Positions 1-7,928 of a stretch of DNA of 16,225 nt are shown here, piece after piece (position 1 is the first letter of the stretch; the number at the start of each line of letters is the position of its first letter). The stretch lies in the NCBI GenBank assembly GCA_946481065.1, contig CAMLMA010000024.1, positions 1 through 16,225 of the forward strand, written 5' to 3'. Made by a program: the position numbers and the translations under genes. The notes beneath the pieces are model-generated. The model was not told where the DNA came from, made no database searches, and saw only the letters and a program-made list of their open reading frames with translations. Origin of the DNA: an uncultured Nitrosomonadales bacterium (lineage in GTDB: Bacteria > Pseudomonadota > Gammaproteobacteria > Burkholderiales > Methylophilaceae).

Positions 1-195
1 CTGGGCGTGCTGAATCTATTGCCTGTGCCAGTGTTGGATGGCGGGCATTTGTTGTATTATACGATTGAGATTTTCAAGGGGAGCCCGGTTTCTGACGCAA
101 TGATGGAAACCGGACAACGCATCGGATTGGCATTGCTGGGCTTACTGATGGCGTGTGCTTTATATAATGACTTCAATCGATTTATAACGGGCTGA
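1..195 (+). CDS. rseP: RIP zinc metalloprotease RseP, C-terminal fragment (5' end outside window)
   Basis: This is the last 64 codons of a site-2-protease family intramembrane protease. The open frame runs from base 1 without needing a start, so the gene begins upstream of the window. The LDGGH segment at fragment residues 12-16 carries the Asp that serves as the third zinc ligand in this family. A hydrophobic stretch (IGLALLGLLMACALYNDF) near the end matches the last transmembrane helix of E. coli RseP, which also ends shortly after NDF. In the family, RseP cleaves anti-sigma factor RseA in the inner membrane and releases sigma-E, and it also clears signal peptides. The gene lies 5 bases upstream of bamA, the usual proteobacterial order, so the two are almost certainly cotranscribed. 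The HExxH site is not in view. Confidence 0.93.
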   Translation: MGVLNLLPVPVLDGGHLLYYTIEIFKGSPVSDAMMETGQRIGLALLGLLMACALYNDFNRFITG

Positions 196-200
196 GCCTA

Positions 201-2525
201 ATGATTTTCAAGACGAAGCTAAGCAGCAAGTTCCGGTTCATTCCATTGCTCGCTCTAGCCTTTTATGCCGCCTCAGCCTTCGCCTTTGAACCGTTCGTCG
301 TCAAGGATATCCGAGTCGAGGGTCTGCAGCGAACGGAAGCGGGCACTGTATTCAACTATCTGCCGGTCAAGGTCGGCGATACCATGGATGACGAAAAAGC
401 CACCCAGGCGATCAAATCGCTCTACGGCACTGGTTTCTTCAAGGATGTCCGCATCGAAGTCGATCAGGATGTCCTGGTGGTGGTCTTGCAAGAACGCGCA
501 GCGATCGCCCAGATCGCTTTCTCCGGCAACAAATCCTTCCCCAGCGACAAGATGACAGAAGGTCTCAAGCAGATCGGCTTGTCAGAAGGCCTGATCTTTG
601 ACCGTTCCATGCTCGATCGTGCCGAGCAGGAAGTGAAGCGGCAATACCTAGCGCAGGGCAAGTACGGCGCTAGCGTCAAGACCGTGGTAACGCCACTGGA
701 GCGTAATCGTGTCGCTATTCGCTTCGACATCGAAGAAGGCGCCGTTTCCAAGATCCGCAAGATCAATATCGTCGGCAACCAGTCGTTCGATACCGACACG
801 CTACTGGAACAGATCAAGCTCACCACGCCGGGCTGGCTCACCTGGTGGAACAAGAACGACCAGTATTCCAAGCAGAAACTCACGGCGGATCTGGAAACCC
901 TGCGTTCCTTCTACATGAACAAGGGCTATCTTGAGTTCAATGTCGATTCCACCCAAGTCTCCATCACTCCGGATAAGCGTGATATCTACATCACCATCAA
1001 CATCACCGAAGGTGACAAGTACTCCGTGACCGATATCAAACTGGCAGGCGAGATGCTGGTGCCGGAAGACGAGATGCGCAAACTGATCACAGTGGAGCCT
1101 GGAGAAGTCTTCAACCGCCAGAAGGTCACCGAGTCCACCAAAGCGATCAGTGACCGCCTGGGTAATGACGGCTACGCCTTCGCCAATATCAATGCCGTGC
1201 CCGACGTGAACAAGGAAAAACGCACGGTAGCCTTCACCTTTTTCGTCGACCCAGGTCGCCGCGTGTATGTGCGCCGCATCAACCTCACGGGTAACACACG
1301 CACCCGTGATGAGGTCTTGCGTCGCGAAATGCGCCAGCTCGAGTCTGCCTGGTATGGTGCGGACAAGATCGAACGTTCCAAACAGCGTCTGGAACGGTTG
1401 CAGTATTTCTCGGATGTGAACGTCGAGACGCCTGCGGTGCCGAACACCACTGACCAAGTCGACCTCAATATCAACGTCACCGAGAAATCCACAGGTAGCG
1501 TCATGTTCGGTGCTGGCCTGTCGAGCGCGGAAGGCGTCGTGCTGGGCGTGACCATCAACCAGAACAACTTCCTGGGAACCGGCAACCGGGTGGCGGCGCA
1601 GGTGAATACCGGTCGTATCAATACCGTCTATTCGCTGTCCTACACCGACCCGTACTTCACGCCCGATGGCATCAGCCGTACTTTCAATGTCTATCGCCGG
1701 GACATCGACACCAGTTACCTGCGCACCGGTTCCTACAAGACCTCGTCCTACGGCACAGGGGTCAGCTTCAGCATGCCGCTCAACGAGCGTGACTACGTCA
1801 GCGCCGGCCTTACGGTCGACCTCACTGACCTCGAGTTGCAGTCGGATAGTCCAAGAAGGTATCAACTCTATTGCGGCGGCGGCAATCCGGACGGCTGCAG
1901 CAACACCAGTCTGCTGCTCAATCTGGGCTGGACCCATGACACGCGTGATAACGTGCTGTTCCCGAACGAGGGCGTGCTGCAACGCGTGAGTTCCGAGATC
2001 GGTTTGCCGGGCCCGGATTTGCAGTACTATAAGCTTGAATTCAAGAATACCTGGTACAAGCCGCTGACCAAGAGCATCACATTGGCGCTCAACGGCGAGT
2101 TGGGTTACGGTGACACCTATGGAAATAAGGATTTCCCGTTCTTCAAGAACTTCTATGTCGGCGGCGTGAATTCCGTCCGCGGTTACCAGACCAGCAATAT
2201 CGGTCCGCGCGACTTCGAACCTTTGAGTGGCCGAACCTTCGCCATCGGCGGCACCAAAAAGGTAGTGGGTAACGCCGAGCTGTACTTCCCGATCCCCGGG
2301 ATGAAAGAGAACAAGCAGTTGCGCTTGAGCACCTTTATCGATGCCGGTACCGTTTACGGCCCTGATGATACGGTCGATTTCAGTCTGTTGCGTTATTCGA
2401 CCGGTCTGGGTGTCAGCTGGTATTCGCCGTTCGGTCCGATCAAACTTGTCGTGGCCAAGGCACTTAACGAGCGTGAAGGCGACCGCACCCAGGTATTACA
2501 GTTCCAGTTTGGTCAGCAGTTCTAG
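201..2525 (+). CDS. bamA: Outer membrane protein assembly factor BamA
   Basis: Omp85-family core of the BAM complex, which inserts beta-barrel proteins into the outer membrane. The 774-residue protein starts with a signal peptide (positive n-region, hydrophobic core, likely cut after SAFA at residue 28). Five POTRA domains follow, at roughly residues 32-99, 100-179, 182-270, 273-352 and 354-430; each opens with the typical beta strand, for example INIVGN and INLTGN. The barrel occupies about 431-774. It contains the conserved VRGY motif at 659-662 (VRGF/Y of strand-loop 6) and ends in Phe, the outer-membrane protein signature. E. coli BamA is 810 residues. No clear Shine-Dalgarno sequence precedes the ATG, which lies 5 bases after the rseP stop, so translation is probably coupled. 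The only two cysteines are 558 and 566, in a predicted barrel loop. Confidence 0.97.
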   Translation: MIFKTKLSSKFRFIPLLALAFYAASAFAFEPFVVKDIRVEGLQRTEAGTVFNYLPVKVGDTMDDEKATQAIKSLYGTGFFKDVRIEVDQDVLVVVLQERAAIAQIAFSGNKSFPSDKMTEGLKQIGLSEGLIFDRSMLDRAEQEVKRQYLAQGKYGASVKTVVTPLERNRVAIRFDIEEGAVSKIRKINIVGNQSFDTDTLLEQIKLTTPGWLTWWNKNDQYSKQKLTADLETLRSFYMNKGYLEFNVDSTQVSITPDKRDIYITINITEGDKYSVTDIKLAGEMLVPEDEMRKLITVEPGEVFNRQKVTESTKAISDRLGNDGYAFANINAVPDVNKEKRTVAFTFFVDPGRRVYVRRINLTGNTRTRDEVLRREMRQLESAWYGADKIERSKQRLERLQYFSDVNVETPAVPNTTDQVDLNINVTEKSTGSVMFGAGLSSAEGVVLGVTINQNNFLGTGNRVAAQVNTGRINTVYSLSYTDPYFTPDGISRTFNVYRRDIDTSYLRTGSYKTSSYGTGVSFSMPLNERDYVSAGLTVDLTDLELQSDSPRRYQLYCGGGNPDGCSNTSLLLNLGWTHDTRDNVLFPNEGVLQRVSSEIGLPGPDLQYYKLEFKNTWYKPLTKSITLALNGELGYGDTYGNKDFPFFKNFYVGGVNSVRGYQTSNIGPRDFEPLSGRTFAIGGTKKVVGNAELYFPIPGMKENKQLRLSTFIDAGTVYGPDDTVDFSLLRYSTGLGVSWYSPFGPIKLVVAKALNEREGDRTQVLQFQFGQQF

Positions 2526-2537
2526 GGCTGGCGTGAT

Positions 2538-2552
2538 CTAAAGAATCTTTAG
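2538..2552. promoter_or_regulatory. 15-base perfect palindrome overlapping the skp ribosome binding site
   Basis: CTAAAGA-A-TCTTTAG is a perfect inverted repeat around a central A in the short gap between bamA and skp. Its last two bases are the first two of the skp AGGAGA. It could be an operator half-site pair for a dimeric regulator, or form a weak 5-bp hairpin with a GAATC loop that partly hides the ribosome binding site. It has no U-tract, so it is not a terminator. Function is inferred only. Confidence 0.35.
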
Positions 2553-2562
2553 GAGACATAAA

Positions 2563-3066
2563 TTGAATAAGTTGTTATTGGCACTGATGCTTGCAGCCTC
2601 CATGACCATGGCGACCAGCCTGCAGGCGGCTGAGCTCAAGGTCGGGTATGTGCAGGTGGACAAGATCCTGCAGGAAGCCCCGCAGACTGCGGAAAGCGGC
2701 AAGAAGCTGGAGAAGGAGTTCGGTCCGCGCACGCAGGAGCTGGACCGCATGCAGAAGCAGATCAAGGATATGGAAACAGCGCTCGACAAGGATAGCCTGA
2801 CCATGTCCGAGACCGACCGCCGCAACAAGGAGCGCGACATCTCCAACCAGAAGATCGAATTCCAGCGCAAGCAACGCGAGCTGCGTGAAGATGTCAATTT
2901 GCGCAAGAACGAAGAGCTAGGCTCTCTGCAGGATCGCATCAACAAGGCAGTGACTGCCGTATCCGAAGCCGAGGGTTATGACCTGGTGATATACGGCGGT
3001 GTCGCTTATGCCAGCAAAAAAGTGGATATCACCGACAAGGTCCTGAAATCCCTAGGTAAGAAGTAA
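2563..3066 (+). CDS. skp: Periplasmic chaperone Skp/OmpH
   Basis: A 167-residue OmpH-family chaperone that binds unfolded outer-membrane proteins in the periplasm and hands them to BamA. The start is TTG at 2563, backed by a strong AGGAGA at 2551-2556. It gives a clean signal peptide (MNKLLLALMLAAS, cut near LQAA, residues 22-23). The mature N-terminus (ELKVGYVQVDKIL) is the body-domain strand typical of the family. Residues about 40-135 are charged, with heptad-like spacing of Leu, Met and Ile, as expected for the long coiled-coil tentacles. The C-terminus (YDLVIYGGVAYASKKVDIT) returns to the trimeric body. E. coli Skp is 161 residues. The gene sits between bamA and lpxD, its conserved position. 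The TTG start may hold down translation relative to the strong Shine-Dalgarno. Confidence 0.94.
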   Translation: MNKLLLALMLAASMTMATSLQAAELKVGYVQVDKILQEAPQTAESGKKLEKEFGPRTQELDRMQKQIKDMETALDKDSLTMSETDRRNKERDISNQKIEFQRKQRELREDVNLRKNEELGSLQDRINKAVTAVSEAEGYDLVIYGGVAYASKKVDITDKVLKSLGKK

Positions 3067-3084
3067 GCCGCTCGCAAGAGTGGC
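3067..3084 (+). other. Small hairpin with GCAA tetraloop directly after skp stop
   Basis: GCCGCTC and GAGTGGC can form a 7-bp stem (one G-U pair) closed by GCAA, a GNRA-type tetraloop. It begins at the base after the skp stop codon. No T-run follows, so it should not terminate transcription. It may stabilise the upstream mRNA or mark a processing point before lpxD, which has no visible Shine-Dalgarno. Role inferred. Confidence 0.35.
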
Positions 3085-3120
3085 CGATCCTTCATCGTAT
3101 TCATTAGCGGTCTTCGTCGG

Positions 3121-4176
3121 ATGAAAGCGCAATATTCCTTACGCGAGATCGTATCAATACTGGGAGGCGAAGTGCTGGGTGACGCTGATACCGTCATTAC
3201 GCGCGTCGCCTCACTTGCCAATGCCCAGGCCGGGCATATCAGCTTTCTCAGTGACAGCAAATACAAGTCACAATTGGCGAAGACCCTAGCCAGCGCCATT
3301 ATCCTGGCGCCAGCGCATCGCGACGCGACCGACTTGCCTCGCATCCTCACAGATAACCCATATGCGTATTTCGCCAGGATATCGGAGCTGCTCAATCCGT
3401 TGAGCGTGGCGGTCCCCGGCATTTCCGCGAGTGCAGTGATCAGCCAAACAGCGACCGTGCCAGCCAGTTGCAGTATCGGTGCGCATGCTGTCATCGGCGA
3501 CCATGTGGTACTGGGCGAGCGCGTTGTGATCGGCGCTGGGTGCGTGCTCGGCGATCATGTGCGTATTGACGAAGGCAGCCAGCTTGCTCCCAACGTAGTG
3601 ATCTACCAGGGCTGTGTCATCGGCAAGCAATGCCAGCTGTTCGCCGGTGTCGTCATCGGCGCCGATGGTTTCGGCTACGCCGAGGATGGCGGCCGCTGGG
3701 TCAAGATCCCGCAGGTCGGGCGCGTCGTGATCCATGACCATGTCGATATCGGTGCCAACACCACCATCGATCGTGGCGCGATCGATGACACGGTGATCGA
3801 GGAGGGCGTCAAGCTCGACAATCTCATCCAGATCGGACACAACTGCCGGATCGGTGCCCATACGGTCATCGCCGGCTGCGTTGGCATCGCCGGTAGCGCG
3901 AAGATCGGCCAGCATTGCAGGATCGGCGGTGCAGCAATGATACTGGGGCATCTGGAAATTGCCGATGGCGTGACCATATCGCCAGGCAGTATGATTACGA
4001 GGACGATCACCCGGGCTGGCACCTATACCGCCCTGATGCCATTCCTGCCACATGAGGACTGGCTGAAGACCGCAGCAAGCCTGCGTCACGTTGGCGAATA
4101 TGCCGAGCGTATCCGCAAGCTGGAAAAAGCCTTGGCTGCGCTCGTGCACGAACAAGACAATACTGAGAAGAACTGA
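3121..4176 (+). CDS. lpxD: UDP-3-O-(3-hydroxyacyl)glucosamine N-acyltransferase LpxD
   Basis: Third enzyme of lipid A synthesis. It transfers a 3-hydroxyacyl chain from acyl-ACP to the 2-amino group of UDP-3-O-acylglucosamine in the cytoplasm. The protein has 351 residues (E. coli 341). The N-terminal uridine-binding domain (about 1-100, with [11 protein letters not shown]) matches the family. A left-handed beta-helix of hexapeptide repeats (about 101-300, many [IV]G units) follows, then a C-terminal helix. ADGFGYA (181-187), [10 protein letters not shown] and TTIDRGA are signature segments. His240 in IQIGHN aligns with the catalytic His239 of E. coli. Met291 aligns with the E. coli acyl-ruler residue Met290. 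The ATG at 3121 aligns with the family start, although no Shine-Dalgarno is visible. It lies 54 bases after skp and 8 bases before fabZ. Confidence 0.97.
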   Translation: MKAQYSLREIVSILGGEVLGDADTVITRVASLANAQAGHISFLSDSKYKSQLAKTLASAIILAPAHRDATDLPRILTDNPYAYFARISELLNPLSVAVPGISASAVISQTATVPASCSIGAHAVIGDHVVLGERVVIGAGCVLGDHVRIDEGSQLAPNVVIYQGCVIGKQCQLFAGVVIGADGFGYAEDGGRWVKIPQVGRVVIHDHVDIGANTTIDRGAIDDTVIEEGVKLDNLIQIGHNCRIGAHTVIAGCVGIAGSAKIGQHCRIGGAAMILGHLEIADGVTISPGSMITRTITRAGTYTALMPFLPHEDWLKTAASLRHVGEYAERIRKLEKALAALVHEQDNTEKN

Positions 4177-4184
4177 GGAAGAGC

Positions 4185-4652
4185 ATGACTGAGCAAGCCA
4201 TCATGAGCATGGACATACACGAGATCCTGGCGCATCTACCGCACCGTTATCCTTTCGTACTGGTCGATCGCGTTCTGTCCCTGGAAGTCGGCAAGGAGAT
4301 CGTGGCGGTGAAGAACGTCAGCGTGAACGAACCTTATTTTCCCGGGCACTTCCCATATCACCCTGTGATGCCGGGCGTGCTGATCGTCGAAGCCATGGCC
4401 CAGGCTGCTGCCATCCTGTCCTTCAAGACCATGGACACCAAGCCCAGTGACGATTCGGTGTACTACTTCGCCGGTATCGACAGTGCCCGTTTCAAGAAGC
4501 CAGTGTCCCCTGGTGACCAGCTTATTCTCAAGGTCAAGATCGACCGTATCCTGCGCGGTATATGGAAGTACTCCGGTCAGGCGCTGGTCGATGACAACGT
4601 CGTGGCCGAGGCCGAGATGATGTGCATCTTGAAAGCCATCGACGATAAGTGA
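4185..4652 (+). CDS. fabZ: 3-hydroxyacyl-ACP dehydratase FabZ
   Basis: Hot-dog fold dehydratase of type II fatty acid synthesis, converting (3R)-hydroxyacyl-ACP to trans-2-enoyl-ACP. The protein has 155 residues (E. coli 151). The catalytic pair is visible as His55 in PGHFP and Glu69 in VEAMAQ, matching His54 and Glu68 of E. coli. [13 protein letters not shown] and [15 protein letters not shown] are strong family motifs. The ATG at 4185 is preceded by a purine-rich AGGAAGAG (4177-4183), close by. Internal ATGs at 4203 and 4209 lack as good a site. It sits between lpxD and lpxA, where it competes with LpxA and LpxD for the same 3-hydroxyacyl-ACP pool. This placement is conserved in proteobacteria. 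Confidence 0.97.
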   Translation: MTEQAIMSMDIHEILAHLPHRYPFVLVDRVLSLEVGKEIVAVKNVSVNEPYFPGHFPYHPVMPGVLIVEAMAQAAAILSFKTMDTKPSDDSVYYFAGIDSARFKKPVSPGDQLILKVKIDRILRGIWKYSGQALVDDNVVAEAEMMCILKAIDDK

Positions 4653-4707
4653 GCGATCAGCAAGCGAAGTGAACGACGAACAACCCGCCAATCAGAACAA
4701 GAACCGT

Positions 4708-5487
4708 ATGACATCCCTCATCCATCCCACTGCGATCGTCGATCCTCGGGCCGAGCTTGATTCCAGCGTGGAAGTCGGGCCCTACAGCATCATCGGCCCC
4801 GATGTACGTATCGATGCCGGTACACGCGTCGGCAGCCATGTCGTGATCAAGGGGCCGACGACAATCGGCAAGCACAACCAGATCTTCCAGTTCTCCTCGC
4901 TTGGAGAGCAACCGCAGGACAAGAAATACCGTGACGAGCCGACTACGCTGGAGATCGGTGACAACAACACCATTCGCGAATTTTGCACTTTCAACCGTGG
5001 CACGGTGCAGGACAAGGGGGCGACGCGCATCGGCAATGACAACTGGATCATGGCCTATGTGCATATTGCCCATGATTGCCAGATCGGCAACCATACCATC
5101 TTCGCAAACAATTCATCGCTGGCGGGGCATGTCGATGTGCACGATTATGCGATCCTTGGCGGATTCACGTTGATCCATCAGTTCTGCAAGATCGGCGCCC
5201 ATATCATCACTGCCGTAGGGTCGGTCGTGTTCAAGGATATCCCGCCTTATGTGACGGCTGCCGGTTATGATGCCAAGCCACACGGCATCAACAGCGAAGG
5301 ACTTAAACGACGCGGTTTCTCCCCTGAGGCCATCTTGCAGATCAAGCGTGCCTACAAGACGCTGTATCGGAATGGGCTGACGCTGGAGCAGGCCAAGCAG
5401 GAACTCGCGCAACAGGTAGGCCAGTGTGCCGAACTCGGCATCCTGCTGGAATTCCTCAATACCTCGACCCGCGGCATCGTCCGTTAG
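4708..5487 (+). CDS. lpxA: UDP-N-acetylglucosamine 3-O-acyltransferase LpxA
   Basis: First committed step of lipid A synthesis: transfer of a 3-hydroxyacyl chain from ACP to the 3-OH of UDP-GlcNAc. With the ATG at 4708 the protein is 259 residues (E. coli 262) and begins [13 protein letters not shown], which aligns at the family start. A GTG at 4669 would add a hydrophilic 13-residue extension; neither start has a clear ribosome site. Hexapeptide repeats form the beta-helix over about residues 1-180. The catalytic dyad region VHIAHDC holds His119 and His122 (E. coli His122 and His125). GLKRRGFS and STRGIVR mark the C-terminal helical domain. Val170 occupies the acyl-length ruler position (E. 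coli Gly173). It is followed after 8 bases by lpxB. Confidence 0.96.
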   Translation: MTSLIHPTAIVDPRAELDSSVEVGPYSIIGPDVRIDAGTRVGSHVVIKGPTTIGKHNQIFQFSSLGEQPQDKKYRDEPTTLEIGDNNTIREFCTFNRGTVQDKGATRIGNDNWIMAYVHIAHDCQIGNHTIFANNSSLAGHVDVHDYAILGGFTLIHQFCKIGAHIITAVGSVVFKDIPPYVTAAGYDAKPHGINSEGLKRRGFSPEAILQIKRAYKTLYRNGLTLEQAKQELAQQVGQCAELGILLEFLNTSTRGIVR

Positions 5488-5495
5488 GAATCAAC

Positions 5496-6632
5496 ATGCC
5501 TAAAGTCGGCATCGTGGCCGGAGAAGCCTCTGGCGATCTACTCGGCAGCCATCTTATCCGTGCGCTGAAGAAGCATCGGCCTGATATCGAGTTCATCGGC
5601 ATCGCGGGTCCCAAGATGCAGAGCGAGGGCGCACGCTCGCTTTTCCCGATCGAGCGCCTATCGGTCCGTGGCTATGTCGAAGTGTTACGGCATCTGCCCG
5701 GCCTACTCAAGATCCGTAGCGAACTCGCGCAGTTTTTTCTCAAGACCAAACCTGATCTGTTCATCGGCATCGACGCCCCGGATTTCAATTTCGGGCTGGA
5801 AAAAAAACTCAAGCGCAAGGGGATCCGTACGATCCATTATGTGAGCCCTTCGATCTGGGCCTGGCGTAAAGGCCGCATCGGCAAGATCAGGCGGGCGGTA
5901 TCGCACATGCTGGCGCTGTTCCCCTTTGAGCCTGAGATCTATGACCAGGCAGGGATACCGGTCACTTATGTGGGTCATCCGCTGGCGGATATCCTGCCGA
6001 TGACACCAGACAAGCAAGGTGCGCGAGAGCGCCTGAAACTGAAGGAAGACAAGCTTGTGATTGCCATGCTGCCTGGCAGCCGGCAGAGCGAGGTCAAGCA
6101 GTTGGCCGATCTCTACGTGAAGACCGCCAAACTCATCGCACAGGAACAGCCAGAGGTGCAATTCCTGGTGCCGCTCATCACACGCGAGACGCGTGCGATC
6201 TTCGAGCGGGCGATCTATGCCAACCAGGCGGATGAGACCCCGATCCAGATATTGTTCGGTCACGCACACATGGCGATGGAAGCGGCTGACGCCGTGATCG
6301 TTGCCTCCGGTACGGCAACGCTGGAAGCCGCGCTGCTCAAGCGGCCCATGGTCATCACCTACCGCATGCCACGGATCAGCTGGTGGATACTCAAGCGCAT
6401 GAATTACCTGCCATATGTTGGGTTGCCTAACATCCTCGCTGGTCGCTTCGTCGTGCCTGAGCTGCTACAGAACGATGCAGTCCCAGAAAAGCTGGCGGAA
6501 GCTACGTTGCGCATGGTCAGCGACAAGGTGTTGATGCAGGAGATCGGTGCCGAGTTCAGCCGTATCCACGAGGCACTGCGCCAGAACACCGAAGAAAAAG
6601 CGGCCCAGGCCATCCTGGCCTATCTGGCATGA
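5496..6632 (+). CDS. lpxB: Lipid-A-disaccharide synthase LpxB
   Basis: GT19 glycosyltransferase that condenses UDP-2,3-diacylglucosamine with 2,3-diacylglucosamine-1-phosphate (lipid X), giving lipid A disaccharide at the inner face of the cytoplasmic membrane. The start is set at the ATG at 5496 because AGGAA (5486-5490, overlapping the lpxA stop) precedes it by 5 bases and [17 protein letters not shown] aligns with the family N-terminus. The open frame reaches further upstream, but that part would overlap lpxA. The result is 378 residues (E. coli 382). Motifs visible are GEASGD (9-14), [20 protein letters not shown] (from about 192) and [10 protein letters not shown] (about 271-280), the last two lining the UDP-sugar site. 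It overlaps rnhB by ATGA. Confidence 0.96.
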   Translation: MPKVGIVAGEASGDLLGSHLIRALKKHRPDIEFIGIAGPKMQSEGARSLFPIERLSVRGYVEVLRHLPGLLKIRSELAQFFLKTKPDLFIGIDAPDFNFGLEKKLKRKGIRTIHYVSPSIWAWRKGRIGKIRRAVSHMLALFPFEPEIYDQAGIPVTYVGHPLADILPMTPDKQGARERLKLKEDKLVIAMLPGSRQSEVKQLADLYVKTAKLIAQEQPEVQFLVPLITRETRAIFERAIYANQADETPIQILFGHAHMAMEAADAVIVASGTATLEAALLKRPMVITYRMPRISWWILKRMNYLPYVGLPNILAGRFVVPELLQNDAVPEKLAEATLRMVSDKVLMQEIGAEFSRIHEALRQNTEEKAAQAILAYLA

Positions 6633-7201
6633 CATCATGGCTGGTCTGTGGTGTTGATGAGGCCGGGCGAGGTCCACTCGCTGGTGCCGTCTACGCTGCA
6701 GCCGTCATACTCGATCCGGCAAGGCCCATCTCCGGGCTCGACGATTCGAAAAAACTTTCAGAGAAGCAGCGCGACCGGCTGGCGATCGAGATCAAGCAAT
6801 CGGCCCTGGCATGGGCCATTGCCAGCAGCAGTGTGGAGGAGATCGATGAGATCAACATCCTTCAGGCCAGCCTGCTAGCCATGCGTCGCGCAGTAGATGG
6901 ATTGCAGCGTGTGCCGCAGCTGGTTCAGGTAGATGGCCTGCATTGCCCGGCGGTCAGCATGCCGGCAGAAGCCATCGTGCAGGGCGACAGCAAGGTTCCA
7001 GCCATCGCTGCGGCATCGATACTGGCCAAGACGGCGCGTGATGCCGAAATGCTGCGACTGCATGCACTATATCCGCAGTACGATTTTTGCCGCCACAAGG
7101 GTTATCCTACCGCCCATCACCTGCAATGCCTACAGTTGCACGGTGTCTCGCCGGTGCACAGGCGAAGCTACGCCCCGATCCGCAAGTTATTGTCGCGCTG
7201 A
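6629..7201 (+). CDS. rnhB: Ribonuclease HII
   Basis: Cuts RNA in RNA/DNA hybrids and starts removal of single ribonucleotides from DNA. The protein has 190 residues (E. coli 198). The [10 protein letters not shown] signature holds Asp10 and Glu11. Asp102 (QVDG) and Asp138 (KTARD) complete the DEDD metal site, and [20 protein letters not shown] is the typical type-2 motif. The start ATG overlaps the lpxB stop as ATGA with no independent Shine-Dalgarno, so translation is probably coupled to lpxB. It is the last plus-strand gene of the envelope cluster, in its conserved place after lpxB. The stop is 16 bases from the stop of the opposing methyltransferase gene, and I see no terminator for either transcript. 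Confidence 0.96.
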   Translation: MTSWLVCGVDEAGRGPLAGAVYAAAVILDPARPISGLDDSKKLSEKQRDRLAIEIKQSALAWAIASSSVEEIDEINILQASLLAMRRAVDGLQRVPQLVQVDGLHCPAVSMPAEAIVQGDSKVPAIAAASILAKTARDAEMLRLHALYPQYDFCRHKGYPTAHHLQCLQLHGVSPVHRRSYAPIRKLLSR

Positions 7202-7217
7202 GATAGTGGTGGCGCTG

Positions 7218-7928
7218 TTAGCCTGCCAATAGCAGGAAGACCGCAGGTTGCTTGTGCAAATCAGGTAATGGCGATTTGCGCCATTCTGCGACGGTGCGGC
7301 TGATGATCGACTCGTTCTCCATGCTGATGTTCGCGGCCACGCATAAGGCAGTCTCTGGCTGACAGTGGGCCAGGATGTCTTCCAGCATGTGCTGGTTACG
7401 GTAGGGGGTCTCGATAAAGATCTGGGTCTCGGCGTGCCGTTGGGATGCTTTTTCCAGCGCCTTCAGTTGCAGGATACGTTCCGCCTTGCCTGACGGCAGA
7501 TAGCCGAGAAAGCTAAAGCGCTGACCATTCAGGCCAGAAGCCATCAGGGCCATCAGGATGGAAGAGGGGCCTACCAGTGGGGCAACTCTTATTCCCTTGC
7601 GATGCGCAAGCTGGGCAAGCCGTGCCCCCGGGTCGGCGATCCCCGGGCAACCCGCCTCTGACATGAGGCCGACATCATGACCCGCCAGCAAAGGCGCCAG
7701 TAGATCGGGGAGTTGCTTGTCCGTTGTATGCTCGTTCAGCAACAATAATTGCAACTCGCGCACCGGCTTCAAGGGTTTGATAAGACCAAGAAAACGGCGC
7801 GCTGTCTTTTCGTTCTCCACGACAAAGATCTCAAGCCGCTGGGCAAGGGCGATGACCTCGGCAGGCAGCGCATGCGTCAGGCGGTCGTCGCCCAAGGTGA
7901 CGGGCAACAGGTAGAGCGTGCCGGCCAT
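7218..7928 (-). CDS. SAM-dependent methyltransferase, short RsmI-related (tetrapyrrole methylase fold)
   Basis: A 236-residue protein related to RsmI, the 16S rRNA 2'-O-methyltransferase acting at C1402, but not a typical member. Shared parts are the N-terminal strand LYLLP, the SAM-site segment SEAGCPGIADPG (RsmI has SDAGTP..DPG), GIRVAPLVGPSSILMAL, SGLNGQRFSFLGYLP and IFIETPYRN. Differences are the missing GNLxD after the first strand, VENEKTARRFL in place of the AEDTR segment, and the lack of the C-terminal extension that brings RsmI to about 280 residues. The true substrate is therefore open; a separate canonical rsmI may exist elsewhere in the genome. The ATG overlaps the stop of the DUF4139 gene as TGATG, has no Shine-Dalgarno of its own, and so depends on coupling. 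Confidence 0.85.
   Translation of the reverse strand: MAGTLYLLPVTLGDDRLTHALPAEVIALAQRLEIFVVENEKTARRFLGLIKPLKPVRELQLLLLNEHTTDKQLPDLLAPLLAGHDVGLMSEAGCPGIADPGARLAQLAHRKGIRVAPLVGPSSILMALMASGLNGQRFSFLGYLPSGKAERILQLKALEKASQRHAETQIFIETPYRNQHMLEDILAHCQPETALCVAANISMENESIISRTVAEWRKSPLPDLHKQPAVFLLLAG

Noticed and set aside
801..1982. Long open frame (393 codons) on the minus strand inside bamA
   Set aside because: It lies fully antisense to a clear bamA, has low-complexity His/Asp/Val-rich composition typical of reversed GC-biased codons, and matches no family I recognise.
5424..5495. Upstream start for lpxB at 5424
   Set aside because: It would overlap lpxA by 64 bases and add residues without family similarity. 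The ATG at 5496 has a ribosome site and the conserved N-terminus.
7222..7236. CCTGC-CAATA-GCAGG inverted repeat at the convergent ends of rnhB and the methyltransferase gene
   Set aside because: The stem is only 5 bp, lies within the coding region and has no T-run in either direction, so it does not support a terminator.
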